DNA of 64,000 nucleotides from Zygnema cylindricum (lineage: Eukaryota; Streptophyta; Zygnematophyceae; Zygnematales; Zygnemataceae), in NCBI GenBank assembly GCA_037447655.1, contig JBBHKE010000140.1, positions 185,248-249,247 on the forward strand, in the 5' to 3' direction. A program made the translations under genes and the position numbers. Under the pieces are notes generated by a model, which saw only the letters and a program-made list of their open reading frames with translations, ran no database searches and was not told the DNA's origin. Position 1 is the stretch's first letter, and each line of letters opens with the position of its first letter. Shown here piece after piece: positions 35,219-45,246 of this stretch.

Positions 35219-36634
35219 TACACCGTGAATCGTTATTAGCGTGTAGGACGCTAATTGAGGTACCCTGTTTTTTTAGGCAAATTCTCAAATAGAATTAAAC
35301 ATTCTAAATGTTTCTACACGTTATTTGAGGTAGCCCATTAAATAGGATTCATGACTCCAATAAAGTGCCATTATAAATAGTGTGGTGTACGGTATGTCAG
35401 ATACGTACTTTTTTGTACTTTTTCAAGTAGAAAAGTACAGATAAGATATTCACGCTGTCCCGTAGTCGCGCTAACATGTAATTGCGTAAATATTTTCCTA
35501 GTGTTGTGTATCGGTTAGGATTTGCCGATAACCGATATGGGCCTTTTTTCGGGGACCCGATAATCGATATATTGGTACGATATATCGCTATTGGTCTTAT
35601 TGTCGATAAGTAGCCGATAATATCGGCTACTTATCGGCGATAATGCTGATAACGATAACTATCGGCGATAACTGTACGAGCCGTACAGATAAATGTACGT
35701 CATGTACACTCAACTATACGTCTTATTCCCCCGACGCGCCCTACTCACAACCCCTGAGGTACCCACCAATCAGATCATTTGTACAAGCCGAAAGTACAGT
35801 AGCCGGTATAAGATGTGTACGGCTTTAGTACGGCTCCAGTTAAAACGATGTACCTTTCACATCCGACGCCGTGGCTTTGTCCCTTTATTTTTTGGGATCC
35901 ACTGGAAACTTGCCACGTGTCAATCTGTCGGCTTTTTTGGCAAAAGACCTAAAAAAGCCATTTCGAGATGCCGGCGCTCACGCAGACCGTCCGCTCGTAT
36001 TTTCTCATTGAATGTCGTCCGTTCGATTTTGGCGGCGCGCATAATGTTCTTTTGCATCCGTTGTACTTTGTGTCCGCCGTCTTTTGACCGTTCCATGATA
36101 ATCAGTTTATCGGTACAATTCCGTAAGTTCCCGTAAAATTTATGTCCAGTTAACCGCCCTAAAAGTACTACAAAGTGCAACGTATTTTTTCGTCAAATTC
36201 CGTACATTTCCCGTAAACAACCGTACATTTCTCGTAAATTTACCGTTCAGTTTACCGGACAGAAAGCACTCTGGACAGAAAGTACAGAAAGTACAAATAT
36301 ATCGGGACCGCTGACCGTTCGATAACCGATAACTATCGGTATCGGTGTTATCGTGATAAGTTTTTTACCGATACACAACACTATATTTTCCGGCATTCAT
36401 TGATGTCAAAAAAACGCGACGGCGTACGATTTGAACAATTTCGTACATGTACATATTGTAGTGTGGAGATATTCTGCACCGAAAATTTTTACAAAGCAGT
36501 TTACAAATTAGAATGTACGAAAAATTAGAATAAAAATTATTTCGAAAAAAAACGACATTCCCAATTAGCGTAAATAACGCTAATTGTTTCATTACGCTAT
36601 CGATTTCATTACGCTAATAGCGATTCACGGTGTA
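35219..36634. mobile_element. TA-duplicating MITE, CACCG family, split by hAT MITE
   Basis: Copy of the MITE at 32799-33343 with the same TA-CACCG ends. The hAT MITE 35499-36383 lies inside; removing it with one copy of its duplication restores the uninterrupted sequence. Confidence 0.8.
35499..36383. mobile_element. hAT MITE with perfect 8-bp duplication
   Basis: 885 bp, ends TAGTGTTGTGTATCGG and CCGATACACAACACTA, flanked by TATTTTCC at 35491-35498 and 36384-36391. The empty site is preserved at about 33070 in the other duplication copy. The ends, length and 8-bp duplication fit a non-autonomous hAT element. The termini hold many GATAAYCGATAT and TATCGGCGATAA motifs. Confidence 0.92.
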
Positions 36635-37362
36635 ACGAATGTTCCAAGCTATGTACGGTAACAATTCCTGGGTACGAAAACTCCCTAAAAAATAGACAAA
36701 GTACCGGCTTGAAATGTTTATAACGTGGCCCCAAAATTACGACGCCAGGAGTTGTTACGTCGTAATGAGCTTTTTTTGAAAACTTGTCGAACACGTCTTT
36801 GTGTCAGGACAGGGTTGGAAAAAAACGGTTCAGCCGGACATCCGGCAGCGCGTCATCATATCCCATGCCTGCCTTTCTGGTGGGATGGGGATCCTCTGGA
36901 CGCGGACGGAGATTCGCTTCGCCTTGCTTCACTTTCCGGAAAGGTCAAGCGTCAATGTTTGGTGCGCTTCGATCATGAATCGGACGTTCTAGATTTAATG
37001 CGGACGTCCAGCGGATCGAGATGCGATTGTTCGGAGGAGGGATTGCTCAATCCCGTACGAAAGAATCTCCAAAGAGCAAATTGAAAAGATTTAGGGCCAG
37101 AAAATTGTGACGAGTTGCTCAAAACTGCCAGAATATCTTATTTTCGTCCTGTTTGTTCAAAGACTGGTGAAAAACGACTACTCCAAAAAATCCAGAAGGC
37201 AATCTCTTTTCCTGCACAAAAAAGAAATGCCAGCTGGCGAAATTCTGAGCTGGCTCGGGAAAAGAGCTCCGGAATTCCAAGTTGCAAATTGCAAGAATCC
37301 AGAAGACAAAGCGGGTCCAGTTGAGCAGGCTGCATCATTACCCTTTGCAAGCAGTACGACAC
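36635..37362. other. Intergenic; no gene recognised
   Basis: Open frames of 60-120 codons occur on both strands, somewhat GC-richer than the neighbours, but none resembles a family I recognise. I leave them unannotated. Confidence 0.4.
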
Positions 37363-37867
37363 TACACCGCGAATCGTAATTAGAGTAAATTACTCTAATT
37401 CAGTCGCTCGATATTTCGACTCTATCACATGAAATAGAGTAAACGATTCTAATTTTTTCATTATTATATTAAAGGTAAAGTTTAATTAGCGTTTTTAATT
37501 ATAATATAGGTACGTTTTAAATAGTGTGGAGTATGGAGGGTGTCAGACCGTGCAAAATTGTACTTTATTAAGTAAAAAAGTACAAATAATGATTTATTAC
37601 AGGCCGTTATCATGTAACTGCGTTTTAACAAACCGCGTAGTGAAAACGTCATAGTGACGATAAATTGTACGTTTTGCCAAATTCTGTATGATTACCTTAT
37701 TTACAGTAGAGGATATTAGCGTGCCAAATTAGAGTACTTAAATAAATTAGAGTAAACTTCGTAGTTGAAAAAGCTCTATCACATAGATTAGCGTTAATTA
37801 CTCTATTTTTTTTTTATAGTTTTTGTACTCTAATTTTTTCATTACTCTAATTAAGATTTGCGGTGTA
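37363..37867. mobile_element. TA-duplicating MITE, CACCG family
   Basis: 505 bp with ends TACACCGCGAATCGTAATTA and TAATTAAGATTTGCGGTGTA. The interior repeats short AATTAGAGTAAA and ATTACTCTAATT motifs and an AAAGTAC/GTACTTT block. Confidence 0.75.
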
Positions 37868-38588
37868 CCGTACAGCACGGCACTGTAGTGGAATTGAGGC
37901 CGGTTCACACGCTTTCAAATATTCGTTGTCACGCGTGCGATTTTATCGCAAGAGACAACCCTCCGTACAGACTCTATCAGCCGTTGAAAAGCCGGGATAT
38001 TCGTTTACATATTTTGAGCAAGAATCTGTCCCCTCGCCTAGCTTTCCGTTTGTCCTGGCGGTCCAATAGGATCCGAGCCGCCATCACTCCCAGAAATTCA
38101 GCCCGATTCCTTCGATCCACTCTGGCGTCCAGCCCGCCCCACTGACCGCACCACGTGTGTGGCGCCGCGTGGCATACTGCGCAATGCAGCGCGGTCGTGC
38201 TGGTGGAGCGAATTTCAACTCGGTGTGTGCGCTGCAATGCATGACGTTTGCCACGTCATGTATTTTGAACGTGTGAAACCGCCCTCGGGAAATCTTTGTT
38301 CTAAAGCGGTATACTGCTTCGCGAGGAGAATCCGCGGCCGGTACAGGTCGAAACGAGGAGACTCGCGGAGGCGCGAGGAGAGTAACGACGGCCGTAGGAT
38401 AACCCCGCGGAGACTACCGCGGAGGCCGGTTACGCACATTTGGAATCGGCCCAAGGAGACGTCACCGGGCCACATATACCTATATTAGCTGGCGCGGTAC
38501 GACGTCTCGCGGGAGGAAGCACAAGGAAATATACGCGCTTTCGCTGCGGCCGATGTCAATGCGAAAAAAAAAAAAAAAAAAAAAAAAA
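37868..38588. other. GC-rich block ending in a 25-base poly(A) run
   Basis: A GC-rich stretch of about 700 bp in AT-rich surroundings, ending with an uninterrupted A run at 38564-38588. It could be a retroposed transcript or SINE-like sequence, but I find no duplication around it and no recognisable protein. Open frames on both strands (for example 38159-38488) look like by-products of high GC. Confidence 0.45.
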
Positions 38589-38650
38589 GCAAACTCACGA
38601 AGGATTCCCAAAATAATAAAAAAATAAAAAAATATAACAAACGTCGCGGC

Positions 38651-38856
38651 TAGACCGCGAATCGCTATTAGCGTAAACAACGCTAATTCGGCGCCCCCCT
38701 AAATTTGACCCTTAGAAACCTTAAATAGAATGAATTATGCTATTTAAAGACGTGGGCCAAAATCTGCCACGTCTCCTGGCACTAAATTAGAATGATTGAC
38801 GCTAATTTTTTCTTTACTCTAATAATTTCTTTTCGCTAACAGCGATTCGCGGTGTA
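38651..38856. mobile_element. Short TA-duplicating MITE, CACCG family
   Basis: 206 bp; left end TAGACCGCGAATCGCTATTA (first C changed to G) and right end CAGCGATTCGCGGTGTA. It is an internally deleted family member. Confidence 0.75.
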
Positions 38857-40111
38857 CGTTTCAATTACTGCTACATCGGCATATCGCGTTTATATCGTCT
38901 ATTTTATTGATACGATGTTACTCAAAATAGAGTAGTTAATCACTCAATTTGTTGTTGGTTGGTTTGGTCCTTAGCGGCCACAAGAGTGTTTTAATTAACA
39001 TATTTTTCATACGTTAAGAATATTTCTAACCTATTAAGTTTTACAAATAGAACGACGACTACGTTTTAAATCGGCTATAATAGAAAAAATACATTTGGTT
39101 TGTGTTAAGTTTTAGTTTTTTTATATAAACCAAAAACATTAACTAAAACTTTTTAATCTAACATAATTGTTGATAAAAAAAATGAAAGTGGATCATATCC
39201 ATATAAAATTGGTGTGTGTGTACACGATATCAAACTTAATCATGAAGAAAACACATTGTGCGACAATTTTTTTTTATTTTTTTGTGAGTAATAATTAAAA
39301 TGAACATTTTGTGAAATACGAAACAAAAAACATTAACCTCGACAATAATAAAGGTTACGTGTATTCTTCTAACAAAAAAAAAATAGGTTATGCGATTATG
39401 TTAATGCCTATCAAATAAATAAACAAAACAAAAACATAAAAATATTAAACAAAAGCCATTTATAAAAACAAAATGTAAATAAAATTTGATAATAGTTAAT
39501 CGTTGCTTTTATTTTCGTTAATATTATCACAAAACGAAAAATTCAACAAAGTTTGACAAAAACAACGACTGCATTTTTAATCGACCACGATAGAGAAACT
39601 ATATTCCGTTTGTGTTAGGTTATATCTTATTATATAAACCAAAAACTATAACTAAAATTTTTAAATCTTACGTAATTGTCGATAAAAATAATCAAACAGA
39701 ATCGTATACACATAGAATCAATGTGTGTGTGTAAACGATATCCAACTTCATCATAAAAACACATCAGGGGACAAATATTAAAGAATTCTTTTTGTGAGAA
39801 ATAATTAAAATGAATATTAAAAAAAAAAAACAAAAAACATTAACTTTGGCAATATTAAAAGTTACGTGTTTTCTTCTAACAAATCACAAAACAAGTTATG
39901 AATTTAAATATACTTACTAAGTAAATAAAAGAACAAATAAACAAAAACACATAATAGGTCGAAACTAACAAAATTATAAACAAAATCATAACGGTGTTTG
40001 AATTTCTAAAACTTCCAACTTAAACAAACAATACATGTTTTTACAAACTTTCAAAAAGCTATAGAAAACACCTTGATAACAAGTGCCAAAAACGTACGAT
40101 AAGCTACCATT
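38857..40111. repeat. AT-rich stretch with two 510-bp tandem copies
   Basis: Units of about 39000-39510 and 39511-40020 are diverged direct copies; shared blocks include AACGACGACTACGTTTTAAATC/AACGACTGCATTTTTAATC-like sequence, TATATAAACCAAAAAC, and GTGTGTGTGT with CGATATC. No coding region is seen. It lies downstream of the Crypton C-terminal exon. Confidence 0.7.
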
Positions 40112-40963
40112 TTATTTTTTTTTGTTTTCAGTCGCTAACTTCCTTGATAAATCTCGAAGAGTCCATTTGTTCATTGATTGGCGATCTTGCAACCTGTCCA
40201 ATGCCGTACTCAATGTTACAGCATTCACTTTTGCTATTCTTTCGACTTCTTCCCAGATGACTCTCCAATTATAAAACTTTCGATATTCTCCTCTCCTCCA
40301 ATCACGTCGACAATCACCTGATTCCAAATCCACAATAGAAGGGAGTCCACCTATACCATCGTGGTATGCTCTCCACACATCTTTTGCGGTGTGTAACCGG
40401 GCTCCAATTTGAGTCATTAAAGAAACTTGATTCGACATGTTTTGTCCAAATGTTTCAGTTTTACTCACCGTTTCTACATGAGTTTCATGTCGCCCGTCTT
40501 CACTTCGAGGAAGATTCCGTTCCGGAGTCCCGATTCCCATAGCTGATTCACTTTCTGATGGTCTATATGGAGTATGTGGAGTTCGAGAAGGCTGTCCTTC
40601 CTGAAACGACTCTCCGTGACTGTCCATTTTCCTAATAATATGATCCAATTTTTTATCCATATTTTCCATCTTCTCTTTCACATAGGATAATGTCTCTTTC
40701 ATGCTACATATTTCTTCTCCCATAATGTCAGTATTTCTCCCACATGTTTGACTCCATATCAACAAAGAGTCAACTGATTTGCCAACTTATGAAATAGTAA
40801 TAGGAACATTTACTTCAGCATCAACGATTGAAGCCCACATGTCCGTTGTTTTTATACATGTATTTTTCACCTCGTATTTAAATGACGACCACAAAGGAGA
40901 TAAGAACAATTTATGAGTAAAGATAGGAAGATTAGGAAATTGATCTTAGAAAATAACATGGTC
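40112..40963 (-). pseudogene. Crypton exon: LLQD-like spacer and GCR1_C domain
   Basis: Begins after a canonical acceptor (TTTTTTTACAG). First comes a DHVIF, DQFPNLPIFTHKLF block resembling the 'LLQDA..FP.HP.F' spacer of fungal Cryptons, then a coiled-coil-like stretch (SMKETLSYVKEKMENMDKKL). The C-terminal GCR1_C-like domain follows: TAKDVWRAYHDGIGGLPSIV, DLES, WRRGEYRKFYNWRVIWEEVE. This domain binds DNA in yeast Gcr1 and in Cryptons. In-frame TAA codons at 40946-40948 and 40787-40789 interrupt it. From 40765 to 40112 the frame is open for 217 codons. Confidence 0.78.
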
Positions 40964-41571
40964 CTGTAAAAAAACTTTTTTTAACCATAACATAGTTTGC
41001 AAAAAAAATTGAGCACTTAAATCTCTTTCAGATTTGGAAGCTCGAGAATTTTTTTTGCAAAAAAAATACATTTGTATTTATTTAATAAAAATCACTTGAG
41101 TATTAAAACACGAAAGGAAAAAAAAGTTAGAAAAATAAATGAGATGGAAATAGAAAAAAAAACAATGATAATAAAAAGAAAATTGAAAAGCTATAAAAAT
41201 TAACGATTAGTTAGAAAACAAACAGAAAAAAAAAGAAAACGTAAAATTATAACAACATAAAATACATACAAACAAAACAAAAATCACAAAGTCAACAAAA
41301 AAAAAAATACGGAGTTTAATGAAAAACAACATGTAAATAACAAAAAAACAAAACAAAATCCCAAAATAAATAAATAAACCATACTAAAATATATAATAAT
41401 AACGGAAAAAAGAAAAAAAAAACAATAAAAAAATAAGAAAGATATCAGAAAATAAATGATAGAAAAGAAAAATAGTAAATTAAAAAAACTCAATATTCAC
41501 AAAATAAATATACAAGCTAGTTAGAAAAAAGAAATCACACTAAATTCAAAAATGAATCGAACTAATATGTT

Positions 41572-41813
41572 ATTGAATATACAATAAGAAATATAAAATA
41601 TTATAGAGAAACTGTGATAAAACACAAAAGACTAAAATTACTTATCATAACAAAATAAAGATATAAATGGTGAATGTTATTTAAAACATACCATTGAATA
41701 TACAATAAGAAATATAAAATATTATAGAGAAACTGTGATAAAACACAAAAGACTAAAATTACTTATCATAACAAAATAAAGATATAAATGGTGAATGTTA
41801 TTTAAAACATACC
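41572..41813. repeat. Perfect 2 x 121-bp tandem duplication in intron
   Basis: Copies 41572-41692 and 41693-41813 appear identical. The unit includes the splice donor region of the Tyr-block exon, so a second copy of the donor (acatac on the plus strand) lies inside the intron. Confidence 0.9.
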
Positions 41814-42050
41814 ACAGGAAGCTCTGCATATGCCGTTTCGACCCACGGCCAAAACATGGCACAAAGAGTAGAAGGGGGTTCCACTCTCGAACGAGGTAAG
41901 AAATATTTCCTTGAATTGTTTTGGTGGCCAGAAGCTTGAAGTAAAATGTCGGTTGGTAAATCAGTAACATAAGAATAGGAAAAATGGTCGGATGTCCAAC
42001 GTCCCATCACTTTGATGGCTTCTCGATCAGCACCAAAACATTTACCAAAA
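41813..42050 (-). pseudogene. Crypton exon: catalytic Tyr block
   Basis: Reads ADREAIKVMGRWTSDHFSYS then YVTDLPTDILLQASGH, followed by SRKYFLPRSRVEPPSTLC and FWPWVE. The Tyr in the GRW...YVTDLP context is the expected nucleophile, and the RxYFLPRxRVxPP segment is characteristic of the region after the recombinase domain in GCR1_C-bearing Cryptons. It ends at the donor GTATGT (plus-strand acatac, about 41807-41812). Confidence 0.8.
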
Positions 42051-42110
42051 AAAAAGTCAAAATATAACTTTGGAAATAATTATCATAAAACACACCACAA
42101 AAAAAGTCAA

Positions 42111-42314
42111 AATATAACTTTAGAAAAAAATATTATAAAACACAGACAATAAAAATAGACTATATCAAATAAATTCATAATTAAAAACAATTGATGAATT
42201 TAAAAAAAAACCAATATAACTTTAGAAAAAAATATTATAAAACACAGACAATAAAAATAGACTATATCAAATAAATTCATAATTAAAAACAATTGATGAA
42301 TTTAAAAAAAAACC
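42111..42314. repeat. Perfect 2 x 102-bp tandem duplication in intron
   Basis: Copies 42111-42212 and 42213-42314 appear identical. A shorter diverged relative (aatataactttggaaataatta) precedes them at 42061. Confidence 0.9.
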
Positions 42315-42402
42315 TACTCCCTCGTTGCCAACATCATTGCTCCTTGTCCACGACCGGCATGCGTTTTGTGGGATAACGAAATGTTTTTGAGTTTGAAAGT
42401 TT
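42315..42402 (-). pseudogene. Crypton exon: HxxR box
   Basis: Reads ISLSHKTHAGRGQGAMMLAT. The HAGR at 42350-42361 is the catalytic HxxR motif, in the 'KxTHAGRGxGA' context typical of Cryptons. A donor-like GTAGGT follows at the left end. Confidence 0.78.
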
Positions 42403-42531
42403 TTTTTTATGTATTGGAGCTGCGTGTTATAGCAAAGAGGTTGCATAAAAGTTGTTTATTTTCCTTCTCTATCTTTGGCTAAAACTCTTTCTTCTGTAAA
42501 GGGTTCACTGTACCAAGCTTCTTTCGACGAA

Positions 42532-42641
42532 AACTTTGGAATTATATTTTTATTGGTTGCTAGCTCCCACCTCCAAAAAAATTGTAAACTTTGGAATTAT
42601 GTTTTTATTGGTTGCTAGCTCCCACCTCCAAAAAAATTGTT
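42532..42641. repeat. 2 x 55-bp tandem duplication in intron
   Basis: Units 42532-42586 and 42587-42641 differ at about one base (atatttt versus atgtttt). Confidence 0.9.
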
Positions 42642-42818
42642 GGGCCACAGCACCTACAAGGCAAATAAGAAAATCCAAATGGCGCATGCATCCGATAAAT
42701 TTTGCACGACTATTCCGCGGATAAAAAATACCATAAAAAATAGTAAAAAAAAAAATTGTATTTTTTATCCAGTTATGATTTTTAAAAAAATGTAACAAAA
42801 CACAATTTTATGAAAGAG

Positions 42819-42874
42819 GGAGAGGGAGAGGGAGAGGGAGATGGAAAAAGAGGGGGAGAAGGAGAGGAGAAGAG
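42819..42874. repeat. GAGGGA purine microsatellite
   Basis: Imperfect (GAGGGA)n tract in the Crypton intron. Confidence 0.85.
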
Positions 42875-42892
42875 AAAAAAATTGTAGTTTTA

Positions 42893-43058
42893 TAGATAAC
42901 TTATTGTATTAGTTTTCCTATTTCTTGTAACCATCGCCAGAACAAGACCTTTGTCCGGCCCAAGATAAGGAAGATCATATGAGAAAACAACTGCTAATTG
43001 GGCATTTCTGGAATCATCGCCGCGACTGAGACATGCATGATTCATGATAAATTGACTC
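42893..43058 (-). pseudogene. Crypton exon: catalytic Arg box
   Basis: Begins after a canonical acceptor (T-rich tract, then TTTGTAG) and reads SQFIMNHACLSRGDDSRNAQ, LAVVFSYDL, then VLAMVTRNRKTN. This is the Crypton pattern 'LLGH..L.RGE..R...L.DLF ... GKTN', which carries the first catalytic Arg and the Lys of the tyrosine recombinase fold. The 3' donor is less clear. Confidence 0.75.
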
Positions 43059-43421
43059 CTACAAAAAAAACAAAACAAAATATTAAAAAGATAAAAAATG
43101 ACAATATGATTTCTACGTTTTAAACATTTTTTTGAATTAACTTTAAAAAACTTAAAAAAACCCTAAAAAACTTAAAAAAACCATGAAAATTTATAAAAAA
43201 ACCACAAAAAAGTAAAAAAAAACGAATACAAAAAAATAGATAATTGAAATAAACTAAAAAAAAACCAAAGAGAAAGCAAAAAAATGAAACCCTATCGCAA
43301 AAAAAATAAGAATAATCAAAAATTGAAAAGAAAGGCACACGATAAAATACAGTTTAAAGTGGGAAACGAACATAAATAGATTAAAAGCAAATACAAAATT
43401 TAGTATTTTATGAATACATAC

Positions 43422-43590
43422 CTCACTTGAACACAGGTGTATGGCTCCATCCCCAATTTTTTTTCCTTGTGCTTTCTTTCGGCCAACTTTAACCAAAATA
43501 TTGAAAACCCTTTGAAATCTTCGAGAGAATACGCTTCTCTTATACCTTCTTGGCGATCTTCATGGTTATTCTTTTTAAAATTTGAAGTAT
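43422..43590 (-). pseudogene. Crypton exon: region before catalytic Arg
   Basis: Reads EDRQEGIREAYSLEDFKGF then IFWLKLAERKHKEK, matching the YTPxDF...FW segment that precedes the first catalytic Arg box in Cryptons. It ends at a strong donor: exon ...GTGAG followed by GTATGT (plus-strand acatac at 43417-43422). Confidence 0.65.
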
Positions 43591-43675
43591 TTTTTTTTTA
43601 TTATTGTAAAAGTTTTTGAATGATATTGTTTCCTAAAAGGTTTTCACCCCCCCCTCTTTTTATAGCTAACTGAGT

Positions 43676-43995
43676 TTAATATTCGTCTTCGAGTCTTTTC
43701 ACCCATTGTATGAGTGTGTTGTAGCTCTTATCTTTGTTATTCTCTAATAGTCCAATAACCCCATCAGGTGTAATAGCTACATTTGGGTGTCCTTGTCCAC
43801 TCCAAAAAAATTCATACTGATTTAAACCGTTTCTATAGGCTGATGCAGTGTTCGGATTACGTTGTTTTAAAGTGTCTCTAATAATACGTTGTCTTTCTGA
43901 CTCGCTATACGGTGGTGGGATTTTTATTCCTACATTGCTATCATCATCATCTAAGTGAACTACCTTCTGACAGTTTCCAAATGTGAGCCCTAATA
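43676..43995 (-). pseudogene. Crypton exon: recombinase N-terminal core-binding domain
   Basis: Reads YSESERQRIIRDTLKQRNPN, TASAYRNGLNQYEFFW and a GVIGLLENN to LIQWVKRLEDEY stretch. This resembles the SAM-like DNA-binding domain that precedes the catalytic part of tyrosine recombinases (helices with an N-T-x-x-x-Y pattern). The minus-strand frame extends upstream to 44227 through low-complexity sequence that is probably intron or 5' sequence; an acceptor-like 'ctgtcag' lies near 43970. The frame closes with a stop at 43676. Confidence 0.7.
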
Positions 43996-44468
43996 CAATA
44001 CTATGTATAATTTGGAAAATTCGTTTACGCCAAGAAAACATTATAAAGACAAAGAAAATAATAATAAGAAAATCCTCTAAAAGATGTAATTCAAAAGAAA
44101 AAATGTTAAAAGAAAAACGGGTGAAAGAAGGAAAAAGTAAAAGATGGGAAAAAGAAAAAAAAAAACGCTTCGCGCGATAATTTCTGTCGTTATCAAGTAC
44201 TACGAGGGATTTGCATTGCCCGGGCAAAAACCTCCTCGAAGGTCTCCGCCGCCCGCCAAATAGACCCTCCCCCCATTTAGGATTAGCTGCAACAAATTAT
44301 ATCGTGCGACTGATTCTGTGTCAAGTGGAGATCCACTTAAATTAGGGTAAACCGTCCATTAGTTAGTGCGTATTGTCGCACATGAGAGGGCGATATAATT
44401 GGTACGCGATGCCGGTACGCAACACTATCGCCATTGTAGCAAAGAGAGCTTGTCACGTCGTAGAGTTA

Positions 44469-45246
44469 GGGTGCGTCTCTGTGTGTTTAAGTAAGGGTTT
44501 TTTTCTGTCGTTTTCCTGTAAAACTTAGAGCCGTACCGCGTAAATTTCATCCGTACAATAAAATAGAAAAAAAGAGAAGTACATTTTGCGTCATCATCGA
44601 AGTTAAAATGTACTACATCTTGTCGTCTTGTGTTCTTCGACCACTTCGACGACAAAAAACGTCATCTTCAACCTTATCTTTAAAATACAGGGCCGATGTG
44701 TTTTAAAATTAGGGATTTTCTATAAACAAATAGGAACACGTATTCGCACGTGTAATATATTGTTCAAAAAATTCAAACGATTTCAAGCGACGTGGAAGTG
44801 TGCACGATTCGCTATGTTTTGTCCGTTTTTGTTTAATACGACAAAGAGAAGTACACAGTTTGTTTTGTTTTGTCCGTTTCCATCCGGTACGGGATTTTTT
44901 TTTGCAGGGGTCTCAAGGTTCCGATGCCATTTCACGTCGAGCCGACAATAGACGCAAAGTCAAAACGCATCTTCTTCAACCGTGAAACGGCACAGGCTGG
45001 AGGGCGGTAGGTCTACAATGTCACGAAAAGTCACGTGAAGTCACAAGCAGTTACGAAAAATGACGTGGGTCATCACAGATTGTAGACGTTGACAGCCGTC
45101 ACGGGCATTGTCGACGTATACAATCGTCACACCCTAAGTGACAATTTCGTTTGGTACACATAGGGACACCCGAAATCCGGGTCCGCCGGATCTGCGCTAA
45201 AAAACAAAAAAAAATCTCTAAGTTTGAAGTACATAGAGACGCACCC
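44469..45246. mobile_element. PIF/Harbinger-like MITE
   Basis: 778 bp; ends GGGTGCGTCTCTGTGT and ACATAGAGACGCACCC flanked by TTA at 44466-44468 and 45247-45249. The TWA duplication suggests PIF/Harbinger. No transposase is seen. Its right third is a diverged inverted copy of 34196-34310. Confidence 0.82.

Larger units (their letters stand above)
34908..36634. repeat. Segmental duplication, copy 2
   Basis: Second copy of 32488-33343, interrupted by a hAT MITE. The left border joins a truncated LTR, and the right border is the end of the TA MITE (35219-36634 when the hAT insertion is counted). Confidence 0.85.
40112..43995 (-). mobile_element. Crypton-type tyrosine recombinase transposon, degenerate, with introns
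   Basis: Five or six minus-strand coding blocks, in the right order, match Crypton transposase. They are a core-binding N-terminal domain, the box with the first catalytic Arg, an HAGR (HxxR) box, the catalytic Tyr block, a fungal-Crypton-like middle, and a GCR1_C-type DNA-binding domain. Blocks are joined across AT-rich introns with plausible splice sites. Cryptons move through a circular DNA intermediate by tyrosine recombination and have no terminal inverted repeats, so element ends cannot be set by eye. At least two in-frame stops in the last exon suggest decay. Confidence 0.8.

Noticed and set aside
36725-37379. Open frames of 60-120 codons in the GC-richer patch
   Set aside because: Several overlapping frames of similar length, none with a recognisable motif.
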